This document shows positions 10,991 to 22,305 of a DNA stretch of 64,000 bases, in pieces (positions within the stretch are counted from its first letter, which is position 1; each line of letters begins with the position of its first letter). This stretch comes from Siphonodentalium dalli (lineage: Eukaryota > Mollusca > Scaphopoda > Gadilida > Siphonodentaliidae). A model generated the notes under the pieces. The model made no database searches, was not told where the DNA came from, and saw nothing but the letters and a program-made list of their open reading frames with translations. Location of the stretch: positions 61,735,094-61,799,093 of the forward strand of contig CP136065.1 of the NCBI GenBank assembly GCA_032622095.1, written 5' to 3'. Both the position numbers and the translations under genes were made by a program.

Positions 10991-11415
10991 TAGCCTTGCA
11001 ATAGTGTGTCTAACATTTGCAGAATGAGGTCCCCAGAGGGTGAATTTAGTGATGTTACTCCACAGCGAACTAGCATCACCCAATTCACCCATGGGGACCT
11101 CATTCTGCATGGCCTCATCTTCTGGGAAGTATCTATAGTCTCAAATTATCATTGTTTTTAGTTACTTTTTCCCTTCTGTTCAGTTTCTATATCCCCTAAT
11201 TTGCAGAAGATAAATACTGAATCGAGGTGACTAATGGATGAACATCACCAACTTCAACTGAGAAACTTCAATCTTATCTTAGGTCTCCCATAGCAGTTGA
11301 GGCCATGATCAGCAGAATGAGGCTCCCAGAGGATGTGAATTTGGTGATGATAGCCCGCTATGTGGGGTAGAGTCACTAAATTAACCCTCTGGGGACATCA
11401 CTCTACAAATGTCCG
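10991..11415. mobile_element. Family A element, full length (~425 bp)
   Basis: The left palindrome (GAATGAGGTCCCCAGAGGG to CCTCATTCTGC), an inner region with TTCTATATCCCCTAATTTGC, and a diverged right palindrome ending CTCTACAAATGTCC are all present in order. Confidence 0.85.
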
Positions 11416-11479
11416 GTACCATATTTTCAGACCCGATCGCAGTGGATTGAAGACAAATACATATTTAGCAAAGGAATAG

Positions 11480-11835
11480 CATAGTGGGCTAGCATCACCA
11501 AACTCATCCTTTGGGGACCTCATTCTGCATGGCCTCATCTGCTACAGATTGAAGTTCCCAAATGGTGAATATTGTGATGTACATCCATCGGGAACCTCGA
11601 TAATGCAATGTGTCATCTGCCAATTTGGGGATATAGAGAAACTAAACTAAAAAAGAAATAGAATCAGTGTAAAGAATAATAAAGAAACTTTCCAGAGAAG
11701 GTGAGGCCTAAGCAGAATGAGGTCCCCAGAGGGTGAATTTAGTGTTGCTAGCCCACTATGCGGGGTATCGTCACCAAATTCACCCTCTGGGGACCTCATT
11801 CTGCAAATGACATGCACACTAAACTCAAGCTTGCA
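11480..11835. mobile_element. Family A element, 5'-truncated
   Basis: Begins part-way through the left palindrome (GTGGGCTAGCATCACCAAAC) and is otherwise complete through the right palindrome, ending CTGCAAATGACATGCACACT then AAACTCAAGC. The inner region is of the GATATAGAGAAACTAAAC type. Confidence 0.85.
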
Positions 11836-12267
11836 CCAGTATTTATGCGACAAAGATGTATATGCACAGCATCATATTCTCTCATGTGGTGACTTGCCCT
11901 GGCTAGATGACCAAATGGTAGCCCAGTTTCTAGCTGTTTTAATTAATTCTCCATCTGCAGTCTGTTCCATTAACCAATAACAAGTAATTGAAAAATACAC
12001 TGACAAAAATACATGCTTGCGGAAACACAGGGAACACATCGACTTGTAATTGTAATATGATTGCTCCTCTGTCACAACCCGAACTTCCCCCAACTGATCC
12101 CCCAACAACCGGCACTGCCGTTATGCGACTGCTTTATGTCATGTAGTATACCTGAGACCCATGTATACCCCCTTGATGTAAAGCAGGCACGTATATATGG
12201 ATGGCACATTAGGGCAGTGCATTATTGGAGGGGAAGGGAGCAGTGAAGCGCATTACAAGCCACTTAC

Positions 12268-12373
12268 GGGGCCATGTCTCTATTCCGAAGGTTCACTAGT
12301 ATACCGAAGGTTCTCTATTCCGAAGGTTCTCTATTCCGAAGGTTCGCTATTCCGAAGGTTCGCTATTCCGAAG
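12268..12373 (+). repeat. Left inverted end of the MULE, ~6 x 16 bp
   Basis: After GGGGCCATGTC come about six copies of CTATTCCGAAGGTTC with C or G linkers. One copy is degraded (ACTAGTATACCGAAGG). The array stops at CCGAAGTTTTTG. Confidence 0.9.
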
Positions 12374-12603
12374 TTTTTGTTATTTTAAATGTTAATTCTA
12401 TATTCTAAAGTATGGTGAGAGTTCTCTATCACAAATGTCTTTTTATGAAGGAAATAACTTAAAACATTAAAACAGTAAATGTGATTTTTTGGTTTTCTTG
12501 AGTTTCCATGAGATTTAATGTCATTACATATGACATTATTTCTCAATGCATATTTACTTCATGCAGCCCACACATGGATCATAAACACTTGTACGCCCAT
12601 ACG

Positions 12604-13545
12604 AGGATGGCATATGTTTGTAACGCAGACCGTAGAAGAGGAAAGGTCCTCATGTATAATAATTTTAAATATCAGAAAAATGAAGTATCAAAAACAGCTA
12701 CGTGTATACATTGGAGATGCTGACATGAATCATGCAGAGCTGGGCTTAAAACAAGCATCTTCGATTTGGATGATGTAAATGCAAACATCAGATTGTTGGA
12801 TGAAAAAGAGCACAACCACGAAGAGGATCAGGAAATATGGCATCATCAAAGTTTAAGACCAATTTCTCCAACGAGTTGGAACAAAACGTGTGTGCACCTA
12901 TAAAACGGGTCTACGATGAAGCAATTGCAAGAAATAGGTGACAAAGAGGAAGTGACAGAAATGCCACCAAAATTTGATAAAGTTTGTTCAACGATGGCCT
13001 GAGCCCGACGACAAAATTTCCGGAGATCACTCAAGATGTGGAAGATGTTAATTTGGTTGGAGAATGGAGGGAAACTTGGTCCGGTGAGGAGTCCGTTATG
13101 GCTCAAGATAATGATTGGGGTGTTATTCTCTTCTCGACACCTGAAAACTTAAGATGTCATTCACAATGTCGTGATATTTATATTGATGGGACTTTCAGGG
13201 CTTGTCCTGCTCCATACACTCGAGTACTTGCAACTCACGGTAAAGTACAGGCGTACAGAGGCCGACCAGAGTGATATCTGATCTCGATTGGCTTTCTCCC
13301 TGTAGCGCTTGTGTGGGCCAACTTTCGGATATTGACTACAAGTCTACACGCTCTGTGAATCAAGAGACAATTTCCAGCTGTCCGCCAGTTCATACATTAC
13401 TTCCAGGACAATTGTACTTTAATAGAGGGTGCCAACACTCCAGCAATCTGGAATGTCTACCAACGAGACATGGACAACAGGACTAACAACAACATTGAAG
13501 GAAGGCACACACATACGTTGACATTCACAATATGTGTTTGGCACC
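12604..13545 (+). pseudogene. FLYWCH-MULE transposase, pseudogene
   Basis: The family encodes a zinc-finger DNA-binding domain followed by a DDE transposase that cuts and moves MULE elements. The FLYWCH part (about 12604-12830) shows RGKVLMYNNFKYQKNEVSK, the pair W-R-C, a second Cys, and EHNHEE; a TGA at 12721-12723 breaks it where Arg is usual. The frame stops at 12901-12903, and homology resumes in another frame at 12984 with GEWRETWSGEE, DWGVILFSTPENL and YIDGTFRACPAPYTR. The Asp of DGTF (codon 13185) is the first catalytic acid. After THGKVQ the central region with the second Asp is missing. The C-terminal part follows in the same frame: IGFLPVALVWANFR, then FPAVRQFIHYFQDN, then IWNVYQRDMDNRTNNNIEGRH. 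TGA codons lie at 13272 and 13356. Confidence 0.87.
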
Positions 13546-14690
13546 AGTGTTGGCACTGGTGTATCGCCATTAATAACAGATAAATAATAAATCATATAAA
13601 TATACAAATGAGTAAATCTAATTTAAATAGATTCAATAAACAAGATAATTAATGCAAATAAAAATAAATAACTATAAATAAACATGTAATACATAATAAT
13701 GTGTCACTTGAATAATGTAAATGATACTGTTGTATGATTAATTGAAAACATATATGTATGTGCGTTGTATATATGTTACATGTATATTATAGAAATAGCT
13801 GATTTAAGTTTCTATGAAAGGGTGACACAACTCAAATGTTGTTTGTTTCAGAGGTCACCAGATTGCCATTATATGTAGAGTTTTACTGACTGGCGAGAAT
13901 AAGAATATTTAGACAGATTAGCCAGAATGCAAAAAATAGAATGCTCATCAGTGAGATATTATTGTACAGTTTTGTACAGTGTATAGTCAGCGAATGGCTT
14001 GAGTTCACGCACTCAGAACAGTATCAACATACTGTTTTACACGATGTTGTGCCATTTGTTGCCCAACTAATTTGATTACATCCAGAATGCAACAGAGTTC
14101 AAATTAATTAATTAATTAGTTATTCCTCTTCCATTGAAAATAATAGACTTTCAGTAAGTCCAGATGAAACTTAAGAACAGAAAACATGTCAGTACCTCAA
14201 CAAAAACAACATGCTCACAGTTTATGACACCGGATAAGTTGATAATACAATGTTTTGGAGCTTACTCTTCCAAATGGTATTTAATATGGCATATATTTTA
14301 TATACTGTGATCTAGGGGTTCGAATATTAAATGAGCCTTTAATGAATACTGGAGTGCCATAACATACTGCACTGCAGATTATCGCTGTATAGATGGGCAT
14401 GAGATGAACCCAACTGCAATTGTGACTTTGTATTGACTTTAATGTTGATGTTTCTTTCAAATACAAATTGCCAGTTCGGACCGACTATCTATTACATTTA
14501 GTTTATTTCAGTCATGAAGTCATCGTGTTTTCAACTTTCCATAATAAACGATAAACTGATACTGTCTTCTTGCTAATAATAACCGACCTCTGGGACAATT
14601 TGGAAATTAGAATTGGGTGTATAAAACTATAAATATATGTGAATACTAGCGTAATTATTAAGTATTTTTCATTCCTTGTGTTGTTTCTGT

Positions 14691-14709
14691 GGGGGGGGGG
14701 GGGGGGGGG
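14691..14709 (+). repeat. Poly(G) tract, 19 G, inside the MULE
   Basis: An uninterrupted run of 19 G about 40 bp inside the right inverted end. Confidence 0.95.
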
Positions 14710-14748
14710 ATGCACATTTTGATTCATTTATGGTTAAATTGACCCAGA

Positions 14749-14878
14749 ATAGAAAACCTTCTGAATAGCGAACATTCGGAATAGCGAACCTTCGGAATAA
14801 TGAACCTTCAGAATAGAGAACCTTCGGATTAGAGAAATTTCGGAATAGAGTACCTTCGGAATAGAGACCCCTACCCGC
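14749..14878 (-). repeat. Right inverted end of the MULE, ~8 x 16 bp
   Basis: Read on the minus strand, the outermost bases are GCGGGTAGGGGTCTCTATTC, then about eight copies of the 16-bp CTATTCCGAAGGTTC unit, more diverged than the left array. The two arrays have different copy numbers, so the ends evolve by unit gain and loss. Confidence 0.88.
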
Positions 14879-14999
14879 CCCCTTACATGGCACTGGAAAA
14901 ATCTGTGATATGCGATCATGACCCACACACCCACCTGGACCTTGTATCCCCTCGCCCCCTCCCTCCAGATGAGTAATAGATCATTCCAATGTATCTATG

Positions 15000-15130
15000 T
15001 ATATATAAAAGAGTAGGATCTGTCTGTCCTTCTGTGTACCGGATTTTTCTCCCAGACTATGGTCCGATTTCAACCAAATTTGGTGTGGTGACCCAGGGTA
15101 CCCTGGCGGAGGTTATAAGAGTGTTAGTTT
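15000..15130 (+). repeat. Family H-like fragment
   Basis: Contains CTGTCTGTCCTTCTGTG followed by CCGATTTCAACCAAATTTGG, the same order as the opening of H core units. No core array or 3' hairpin follows, so it is a fragment or a relative. Confidence 0.5.
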
Positions 15131-15499
15131 TTCAAATAAAAAAACTAACAAAAAGCTCACTATTTACCTATTTCAGCACCAGATGTAAGCTCTTTATATA
15201 TTATGCTTTCACTGTGGCCCGCGCCATCCAACGGAATATAACTGGTATAAGTCCACTATGCGCGAAGCACACATGGGCCATAAGCCCTAACTTACAAAGG
15301 GGTCACAGGCCGCTTCCGATGCTGAATAAAGGCTCCCAAAGGGAGTTTTTTTTTCAACACTAGTACTTATATAACTGAGTGAGAGAATCAATTTAGTAAA
15401 TAACTGGCTAACTTATAGCTACTGACTGAATCTATTGGCTGATCGAGACTTAGTAAGAGAAATAGCAGCATCCTTGTGGCTCAATTGTTAACACTGTCT

Positions 15500-16013
15500 A
15501 CACTAGTAGTTATCCCTTAGGAAATGTTCAGAAAATAAGTTAGGTCCTTCGTTGAACTTATTATCTGAACATTTCCCACAGTTAAATGGGTACTGTACAC
15601 TAAATCCGGCCATTTATGGGACCTGATCTCCTTTTATACTCAGCAGAATATATGCAACAAATGAATGAATTTAAGCCATGGATTAGTGAAATATACACTT
15701 GTGTGCTCTATGAACGATGCAAACAACATGGTAATTTTAATGAAAATGAATTTATGACTCCAGCCATTTATTCATTTTCATTATAATTACCATGCTGTAT
15801 CGTTCATAGAGCACACAAGTGTATTTTGCACTAATCCATGGCTTAAATTCATTCATTTGTTGCATATATTCTGCTGAGTATAAAAGGAGATCAGGTCCCA
15901 TAAATGGCCGGATTTAGTGTACAGTACCCATTTAACTGTGGGAAATGTTCAGATAATAAGTTCAACGAAGGACCTAACTTATTTTCTGAACATTTAGTGT
16001 ACAGTACCCCTTT
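15500..16013. mobile_element. ~500-bp near-palindrome: F element inside D foldback
   Basis: The inner F copy (15592-15935) is bounded by TTAA on each side and starts ATGGGTACTGTACACTAAAT. Its arms (CTGATCTCCTTTTATACTC, AATGAATGAATTTAAGCCAT, TGTGTGCTCTATGAACGAT) fold back around about 15763. It is flanked symmetrically by D arms (AAATGTTCAGAAAATAAGTT and TTATTATCTGAACATTTCCC left; their inverses right). The symmetry covers nearly the whole 500 bp, with small indels. Confidence 0.85.
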
Positions 16014-16080
16014 AATTGAAACTTGTATTAGCTTTTTCATCTGTCTGGCGTCTGCTTTTATTAACTGAACATCTTTCCAA

Positions 16081-16640
16081 ATGAATATTAGACCATTCCT
16101 ATGTATACTTTTATGAGCAAATGGGAGAATACAGTTAGTATAGATATGGTTGGGGCATCACTGGGTTTCGAGTTAATGAGTATCACGCATTCAAAATGGC
16201 TGAGGCGATGGCAGACACGACCAGAAACAAGGAAAAAGGTAATAAGCTAGGATAATTAATTTGGTAGCTAAGAGCAAGTGCTATAATATTTTTCAAACAA
16301 GCTGAAACCTCATTTGTGTCCTAACTCAGTTGTTTGCTCTAACATTCTGACCAAAGTCAAAGGATTCTCCTAGACGTATGGACTGGTGTATCCACGATTG
16401 TGACCTACGACTGGCAACTTTGGACAGAATGTTATAGAAAACTGGTGAGTATTTCCGAACAAATATGGTATCAACTTGTTTTAAAAATAAACTAGCATAT
16501 GCTTGTAACAGTCAAAACGCGATTTTTTCTGTCAGTTCCTTGTATATTATGTTTATGTTCGTTTGTACATGTTGAATGCATGGTACTCACCAATCTCGAA
16601 ACCACGTGATTCCCCACTGTGATAGAAAGGGTTTATGTGC
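16081..16640. mobile_element. Family J right end interrupted by G element
   Basis: J sequence reads ATGAATATTAGACCATTCC through GGGAGAATACAGTTAGTA to ATAGAT at about 16145, then resumes as ATAGAAAGGGTTTA at 16622. The 6-base phrase ATAGA(T/A) on both sides is a plausible target duplication for G. Confidence 0.65.
16155..16622. mobile_element. Family G inverted-repeat element, copy 1
   Basis: The ends read GGGGCATCACTGGGTTTCGA and inversely GGGGAATCACGTGGTTTCGA, followed on both sides by a GAGTA...GCATTCAA block. The middle holds an inner hairpin built on TAACATTCTGACCAAAGT and its inverse. A second copy lies in the opposite orientation at 31034-31412. No coding capacity is seen. Confidence 0.75.
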
Positions 16641-16951
16641 ATTGTGATCATAACCCATATATGCACAGAAATTTTACACTAATTTGTGTATTTGGGAAAG
16701 GTTCTGTTTCCTTCCTGAGGGTCGGTGGTTTCTACATGCAGTAGAGTTTTTTTCCCTGATGAAATTAACCTGGTGCGCAATCTTTTCTCTACACCTACAT
16801 GTAAGACTAACAACATCGTGATATGGTTTAATGGCTGAAACAATTATAAAAGCCATATTTGGAGAAATAGCAGACATCAGTGAATATCCATACCCTGCAA
16901 TAGAGATCATATTCCATCAGTTCAAAATCTTGGAACTTTTTGATGTTCTTA

Positions 16952-17020
16952 TGGAAAACTTTATATTAAACATTGAAAAAATTGATGGGAAACTTTATAT
17001 TAAACATTGAAAAAATGATG
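16952..17020 (+). repeat. 35-bp tandem duplication
   Basis: Two adjacent copies of GAAACTTTATATTAAACATT followed by GAAAAAATTGATGG; the second lacks a few bases. Confidence 0.9.
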
Positions 17021-17860
17021 TAGGTTATATATTTCTTAGTTAAAACCGGCTCAACAATAATGTATTTCACAGTTTAAAGTCACAGCTCGAGATTGCATGA
17101 TTTAGGTCACTTTGTGATCCAATTTCGCTTACATTACAATTATAAAATCCCCCTGGGTGATCAATTCATGTTTATCAGCACACAAAAGCTGGGAATTTCA
17201 AGGATTAATAAGTTGATAAGCAAATCAGCATACAATCGTGGCCATCCAAATTTTTATCTACGGACCTGTTCACACAGTTACGATTCTGCTTTATCAGGGG
17301 GACTTAACTTAATCACGCGTGGCCTCCCGCATCTGTGTTTTTCATTCAATCTTTTAATTGATTTTTAACAGCAACTGGAGCATTGAAACCAATTATAATC
17401 TGCAGATAGTGTTGCAGTTTTGTCAATATCTATGTACATGGAGAGCACCCAATTTGAGTGTTTTTATTCTTAAAATAGAATATTAGAACCGTTATAGAAC
17501 AGCTATCGGCAATCAGTAGATGTGGATAAGTATAGTTTCATCAATACTTATCATTGTGTAATTTGTTTCCCTAGCTGTCTCGTTCCCGTGATTGCATCAT
17601 TGATACCAGCAGCAGACAAGACAATCAATTTGAATTCTTTATATATTATACCATTTCTTAGTATTTGAGCACCAACTTGAATATTAAATGAAATTACTTT
17701 TTAAATCGGTGAGAATCTTGACTTGGGACAAACCTGACATTTAGCACTTTAGCACCAACTTGAATATTTAAAGATACGCTAATCGTTGTCAATGGGTATT
17801 GCTGTTAAAATAGTCACATCCGTTAATATCGCCTTACTGAAAGAATATTATATCATAGAC
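17021..17860. other. Intergenic, nothing recognised
   Basis: A 91-codon frame at 17093-17368 has no motif and no convincing donor or acceptor. A short block near 17600, containing GATACCAGCAGCAGACAAGA, recurs at about 23614-23634, on the other side of the 5.5-kb element. Confidence 0.4.
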
Positions 17861-17873
17861 AAACTTAGGAAAT

Positions 17874-17920
17874 GATCAGATAATAAGTCATTTGTTGAAC
17901 TTATTATCTGAACATTTTCC
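17874..17920. repeat. Family D hairpin
   Basis: CTTAGGAAATGATCAGATAA pairs with TTATTATCTGAACATTTTC, separated by GTCATTTGTTGAAC. Confidence 0.8.
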
Positions 17921-19459
17921 GCCAAATAGTATGAATCCTTCAGCACTGGTATTACCTTTTTGTCTGTCTGTCTGTCAGCTGCTGTTACCTGAGCATTCCA
18001 CCATATGAATAATAGACCATTAGTCGGATTCCTTATGTCGCAAAAAATGGTCGCGCGTTTTCGGAATGTTAAAAGCGATATGAGAACAGTTTCTATATCA
18101 CCAGTGTGTCTATTTTCAGAATCTACCTGTTTCCAGCTTGATATTTTAGTGGAAACAGGTTTGTGTGAGGGTTTTGTTTGTGTACCCCTCTATTTTTTCC
18201 CGTCCACCTGGTAATAAAAACATGCTATTACGCATAGCAAGTTCGGTAAGTGGCTTTCTTTGTTCTTGGAAATCGAAAAACATGGGGAGATCTTGCCACA
18301 AATTACATAATTACATATCTTAATGTGGAATTTTATCAAAAATCATCAGACGAATTGCATTTATGACTGCATTTTCAATTTTCTTTCCCAAATATTAAGG
18401 TATTGTATATTCTTAAAATGAGCTATATCACATACGGATGAACATGAACAATCTACAAGGATATCTTGATCATATGCCGCAAACAAAACTTCGATACATC
18501 GATTTTTGGTAAAGATATCGCAGAAAAGCTACCCCTACCCCCACCCTCGCTGATTTCACAAGTCAGATTCCTTTGGTCGAAAACAACGGTCGCGCCATTT
18601 CGGATTGTCTAAGACGACATGCGAACGGTTTATTTATCAATATCGTGTCTACTTTCAGAGTTTACCTGTGTCCAGTTTAAATTTTATTGGAAAAAAAAGT
18701 TTTTGGACTATTTTAAGAATTTAGAGAGCGTTTGCTTATTATACAAATATTAATCCTCATAACTAACCTTCTGGTGGACTGTGCGTGTTGAAATTAACAA
18801 AATTATCAAATATGGCGGTCTACTTTCAGAGTCTACTTGTTCCAGTCTGACATTTTAGTGGAAACAAATTGTTTGGACGGTTTTAAAAATTTAAAGAGCG
18901 TTTCCTGATTATACAGATATTAACTAACACGATTAGCCTTTTCGTGAATTGTGCAAGTTGAAATTGTGCACATATGTCAAGTATGACTCTGAAATGTATT
19001 TTTGAGAATGGTGTCGTCAGATAAGTCTCCGCTGGTACAGTACCACAGTTGCGAACAAAACTAACGTTGGATAGAGAGTTTGACAATTTACTCAAATGTT
19101 CACAGTGGTGGAACTTAATGGCTATCATATATGCATGGCTCTTACATGTAATCTATCGTAACTACATGTGATTTTACAAAATTAACATGCAACATAGTCA
19201 GATACAGTAGTTGAACAAATGTGGTTCACATCAATCATATACATCACAATCACGTGCTTCGGTGATAATGTCCACTATTTTACAAATGCAATGTTTATCA
19301 AGACTAAAGTTTCAGGATGCCGTTGTAAAATTGATTAATGGTGTTTTTTCATCATTTGACAAAATTAATGTTTATTGCCAGGACGAAGTACCGCATAATA
19401 CGGAGTTGTGTGCTAACAAATATGGGAGTCATATTTATGTAAGTGTCAGTCAAAACTTT

Positions 19460-20482
19460 TAGGACATGGGAATATTTTTTAATTACGTGGCCATGAAATA
19501 CTAATTCGTGGCCACTAAATAACTAATTGTGATATACGATCGTCAGTCACTGTTGTAATGGAAGCGGATAGAGATGATCTGGTTGCAGTTGTCCACCATC
19601 TTGGCATGAGCCACGGCGATTTGAGATAAAGCGTGTTGCAGGGTGGCCCGTAAAACAAATTAAGTAATCACCCGTTTCACCAACCCGATCCAAAGTTGCC
19701 GCCGTCCTGGGGGTGGGTTACATGGGCACCCACGACATTCAGTATATCTTGGGGGCCACCCTACAGCACCAATTATACCACATCAAACGGTTAAGGGGTC
19801 GAGAAATTGTATAGGTGTCATATTTGAACCCATCTGGGGGTGGCCGTTTTGGATCGGGGATGGTGAAAGCGGGTGAACATTTAGTTTGTCTCAGGGGTCA
19901 CCCTACAACACACTGTATTCGACCTAAAATGGGGGGGGGGTTGCATGGTACCATATATGGACCCCTATGATCAGTTATCATGGATCGGGTATGGTTGAAA
20001 GGGGTGAATATTTATAAGCTTGTTTTGGGCCCACCCTACAAAACCCCTTATTTGACTTAAATCGGCCAATATGCCGAGAGAAATTGCATTCCCATTCGAT
20101 CCCTTGTGGTAAAATCTAATGAATAGTCAGTTTGTCTTGGAGCCACCTGACCCGTGTTTCCCCGTTCTCTCTGGGATAGTTTATATATGACGTCCATACC
20201 CCCTTAGAGCCCGGGTCCCACACCATAAGGGGTTTATAGTAGCTACTCTACGATCGTACGCATTGTTTCTAAAACATCGTCAAGTCAGTGTAACCATACC
20301 TTAAAGGTATCTGGATATATATGCAACGGTTAATCAGTTATTTCGTGGCCACGAATTAGTATTTCGTGACCACGAATTAGTTATTTCTTGGCCACGAATT
20401 AGTATTTTGTAGCCACCAAATTAGTTATTTCGTGGCCACGAATTAGTATTTCGTGAAATAAAAAACAAATTCTCATGTCCTA
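19460..20482. mobile_element. Foldback element with CGTGGCCACGAATTAG end arrays (~1 kb)
   Basis: The left end TAGGACATGGGAATATTTTT and right end (inverse) TAGGACATGAGAATTTGTTT are followed on both sides by tandem ~22-bp units of CGTGGCCACGAATTAGTAT or TTAT: about two units left, six right. The unit itself contains the palindrome CGTGGCCACG. The middle has degenerate ~130-bp direct repeats with CACCCTACA(A/G)CAC and GGGTGAA blocks and a 10-base poly(G). No gene is seen. Confidence 0.78.
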
Positions 20483-21656
20483 GCTAAACCAGCCACTGTA
20501 GCTTATGGAACATTCTGTTTTAGTATTAAATTTGGAGAAACCCGACCAGCATCAACGTAACAACTACAACAACTCATCTATATGCCAATGATATGTTTAG
20601 CCAAATAGATGTGGATAGGGTGGTATTGTTTAAATATGTTAAACAGTGTTATCATGTCCATGTTTATTGCTAAATATTGCTGGGCTTATATAGATGGTTG
20701 TTCTATAATTCCTGGTCGGGTTTATCCAAATTGGGAGTTTAAATTATGTTCATTAGAGTATAAAGAAAACACTTTCTTCGTCCACTCGATACCTCCCCGG
20801 GATACATGTTTCACATACTAAATTAACATCTTTGTCAACATAACAAATCTCTCCCTCAAATACTTTGCCACAAGAATAAAAATAAAGACATCTCTGGACA
20901 CTTTCTAAGAGATAATTTATTTATAAGAAGATATATATGTGCATTATGTGCTTGGTCTTATATATAGTACAACACAGTAAGATACAAGTGACACAGTGCG
21001 GGGACAATACTATGTCGAAGAACATAGTTAAGGGGACCCTTCCATCATCCTTCATAATGTATCATGACTCCATATGTGGTGACAAACCATCGACTTAGGC
21101 TTAATGGATCGTTCTCCCCCAATAATATACTTGGCTTTGAACCGGCCATGGTATTTTCCCTTAAATGAGATAGTGTCTATAGTCAGATGGTATTGGTTAT
21201 GTTCAAATGGTGACACAGATATGAAACTGTACATGTTTGTGCCCTATGGGCCATTGATCATTATAAGATCGAGAAACTTAGTCTAGGAAATTACCAGGAA
21301 ATTACTGGAAATTGCAATTATAGCTTATAGGGTCGTAATTCAACGTTTGCGTTTCCGATACAGTTAATACCCAAATGTGAAATTTGAGATATACCTGGTC
21401 GTCAAAGTGAACCAGATGTCTTATTTAAGGTTAGCAACGGTTGCTAATCAAATACCACAATTGTGTATTAATCATTTATTGGTATTGCCTTAATTTAGTC
21501 AGTGTCTAATCACATGGTGCTGGCTTTGTTCAAAGTTGGGCACATGCATGTCTAAAACTATATATGCAGCCATGTTCTGCATAGGCCACTGATCATTATA
21601 AGATCGGGAGACTTTGCCACCGGACCCGATAGCTCATTAGTAGTGGTTACTAAGCA

Positions 21657-22305
21657 CAGTCCTTCGAATTTGGAAAACGTAGGTGCGCGATATATCGCTC
21701 AGAGCTTTACAAAGTTAGGCTGACTTATATAGATTTATAAAGATTTCTCGGTGAATTAAAAGTAATAATGTCACACCTGTGAATTACGTCCCAGTGAGCG
21801 CACGCGACAGCTTGTCGGGGACTAATTTGTCACATATTATCTTTAGAATCAGCGCTTTTAAGATTGCACACTTTTGCCCTGTTGGGCAGTGTCACCGTCA
21901 CTATCTGACACGAATGATGATACAGTTAAACCCTAATCTAGTATTCAAATGAATCGGCAAATCCCGCATGCCGAAACATCAAACGAGGCCGCCAAAGAAT
22001 TGACACGCTTTTTGCGGGAACTTGCACGTGCAGCAGTTGTGACGAGGTGTACCCCAATCATTGAGTGCGAAAGACGCCGCTTTGATCTTTGTTACCAGGT
22101 TCGTAATCAACGTCATCACTGCTGAGAAAGATACATGGTGAATAGCCGTGTCGGCATTTAACCATTGGTGTGTGGTTTTTTAAAATCTCGTTCACTGGTT
22201 GCAAATTCCGAGGTGCGCATTTGAAATTTTTCGGCGTGCGCATTTAATAACTCGCTGGTTTTTAGATCCGCGCGCACCAAGGCGCGCCTCAAAATCGAAG
22301 GACTG
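21657..22305. mobile_element. hAT-like short element (~650 bp), GC-rich
   Basis: The ends are CAGTCCTTCGAATTT and, inversely, CAGTCCTTCGATTTT. Flanks share TAAGCA on both sides (CTAAGCA|CAG and CTG|TAAGCAC), close to the 8-bp duplications of hAT elements, though the exact cut is ambiguous. The inside is noticeably richer in CpG and GC than the surroundings. It contains a 61-codon minus-strand frame (22058-22243) with no recognised domain. Confidence 0.6.

Larger units (their letters stand above)
12268..14878 (+). mobile_element. Decayed MULE transposon with tandem-repeat inverted ends (~2.6 kb)
   Basis: Inverted ends at 12268-12373 and 14749-14878 enclose the transposase remnant at 12604-13545. 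Both ends are built of 16-bp units based on TCTATTCCGAAGGTTC, opposite in orientation. The flanks CCACTTAC (12260-12267) and CCCCTTAC (14879-14886) match in 7 of 8 bases, consistent with the 8-10-bp target duplications of Mutator-like elements. Between the gene and the right end lie ~1.1 kb of AT-rich filler and a 19-base poly(G) at 14691-14709. The transposase is dead, so this copy is immobile unless mobilised in trans. Confidence 0.8.

Noticed and set aside
14300-14330. tRNA-like box B (GGTTCGAATATTAAA)
   Set aside because: No acceptor stem, anticodon arm or box A could be placed around it.
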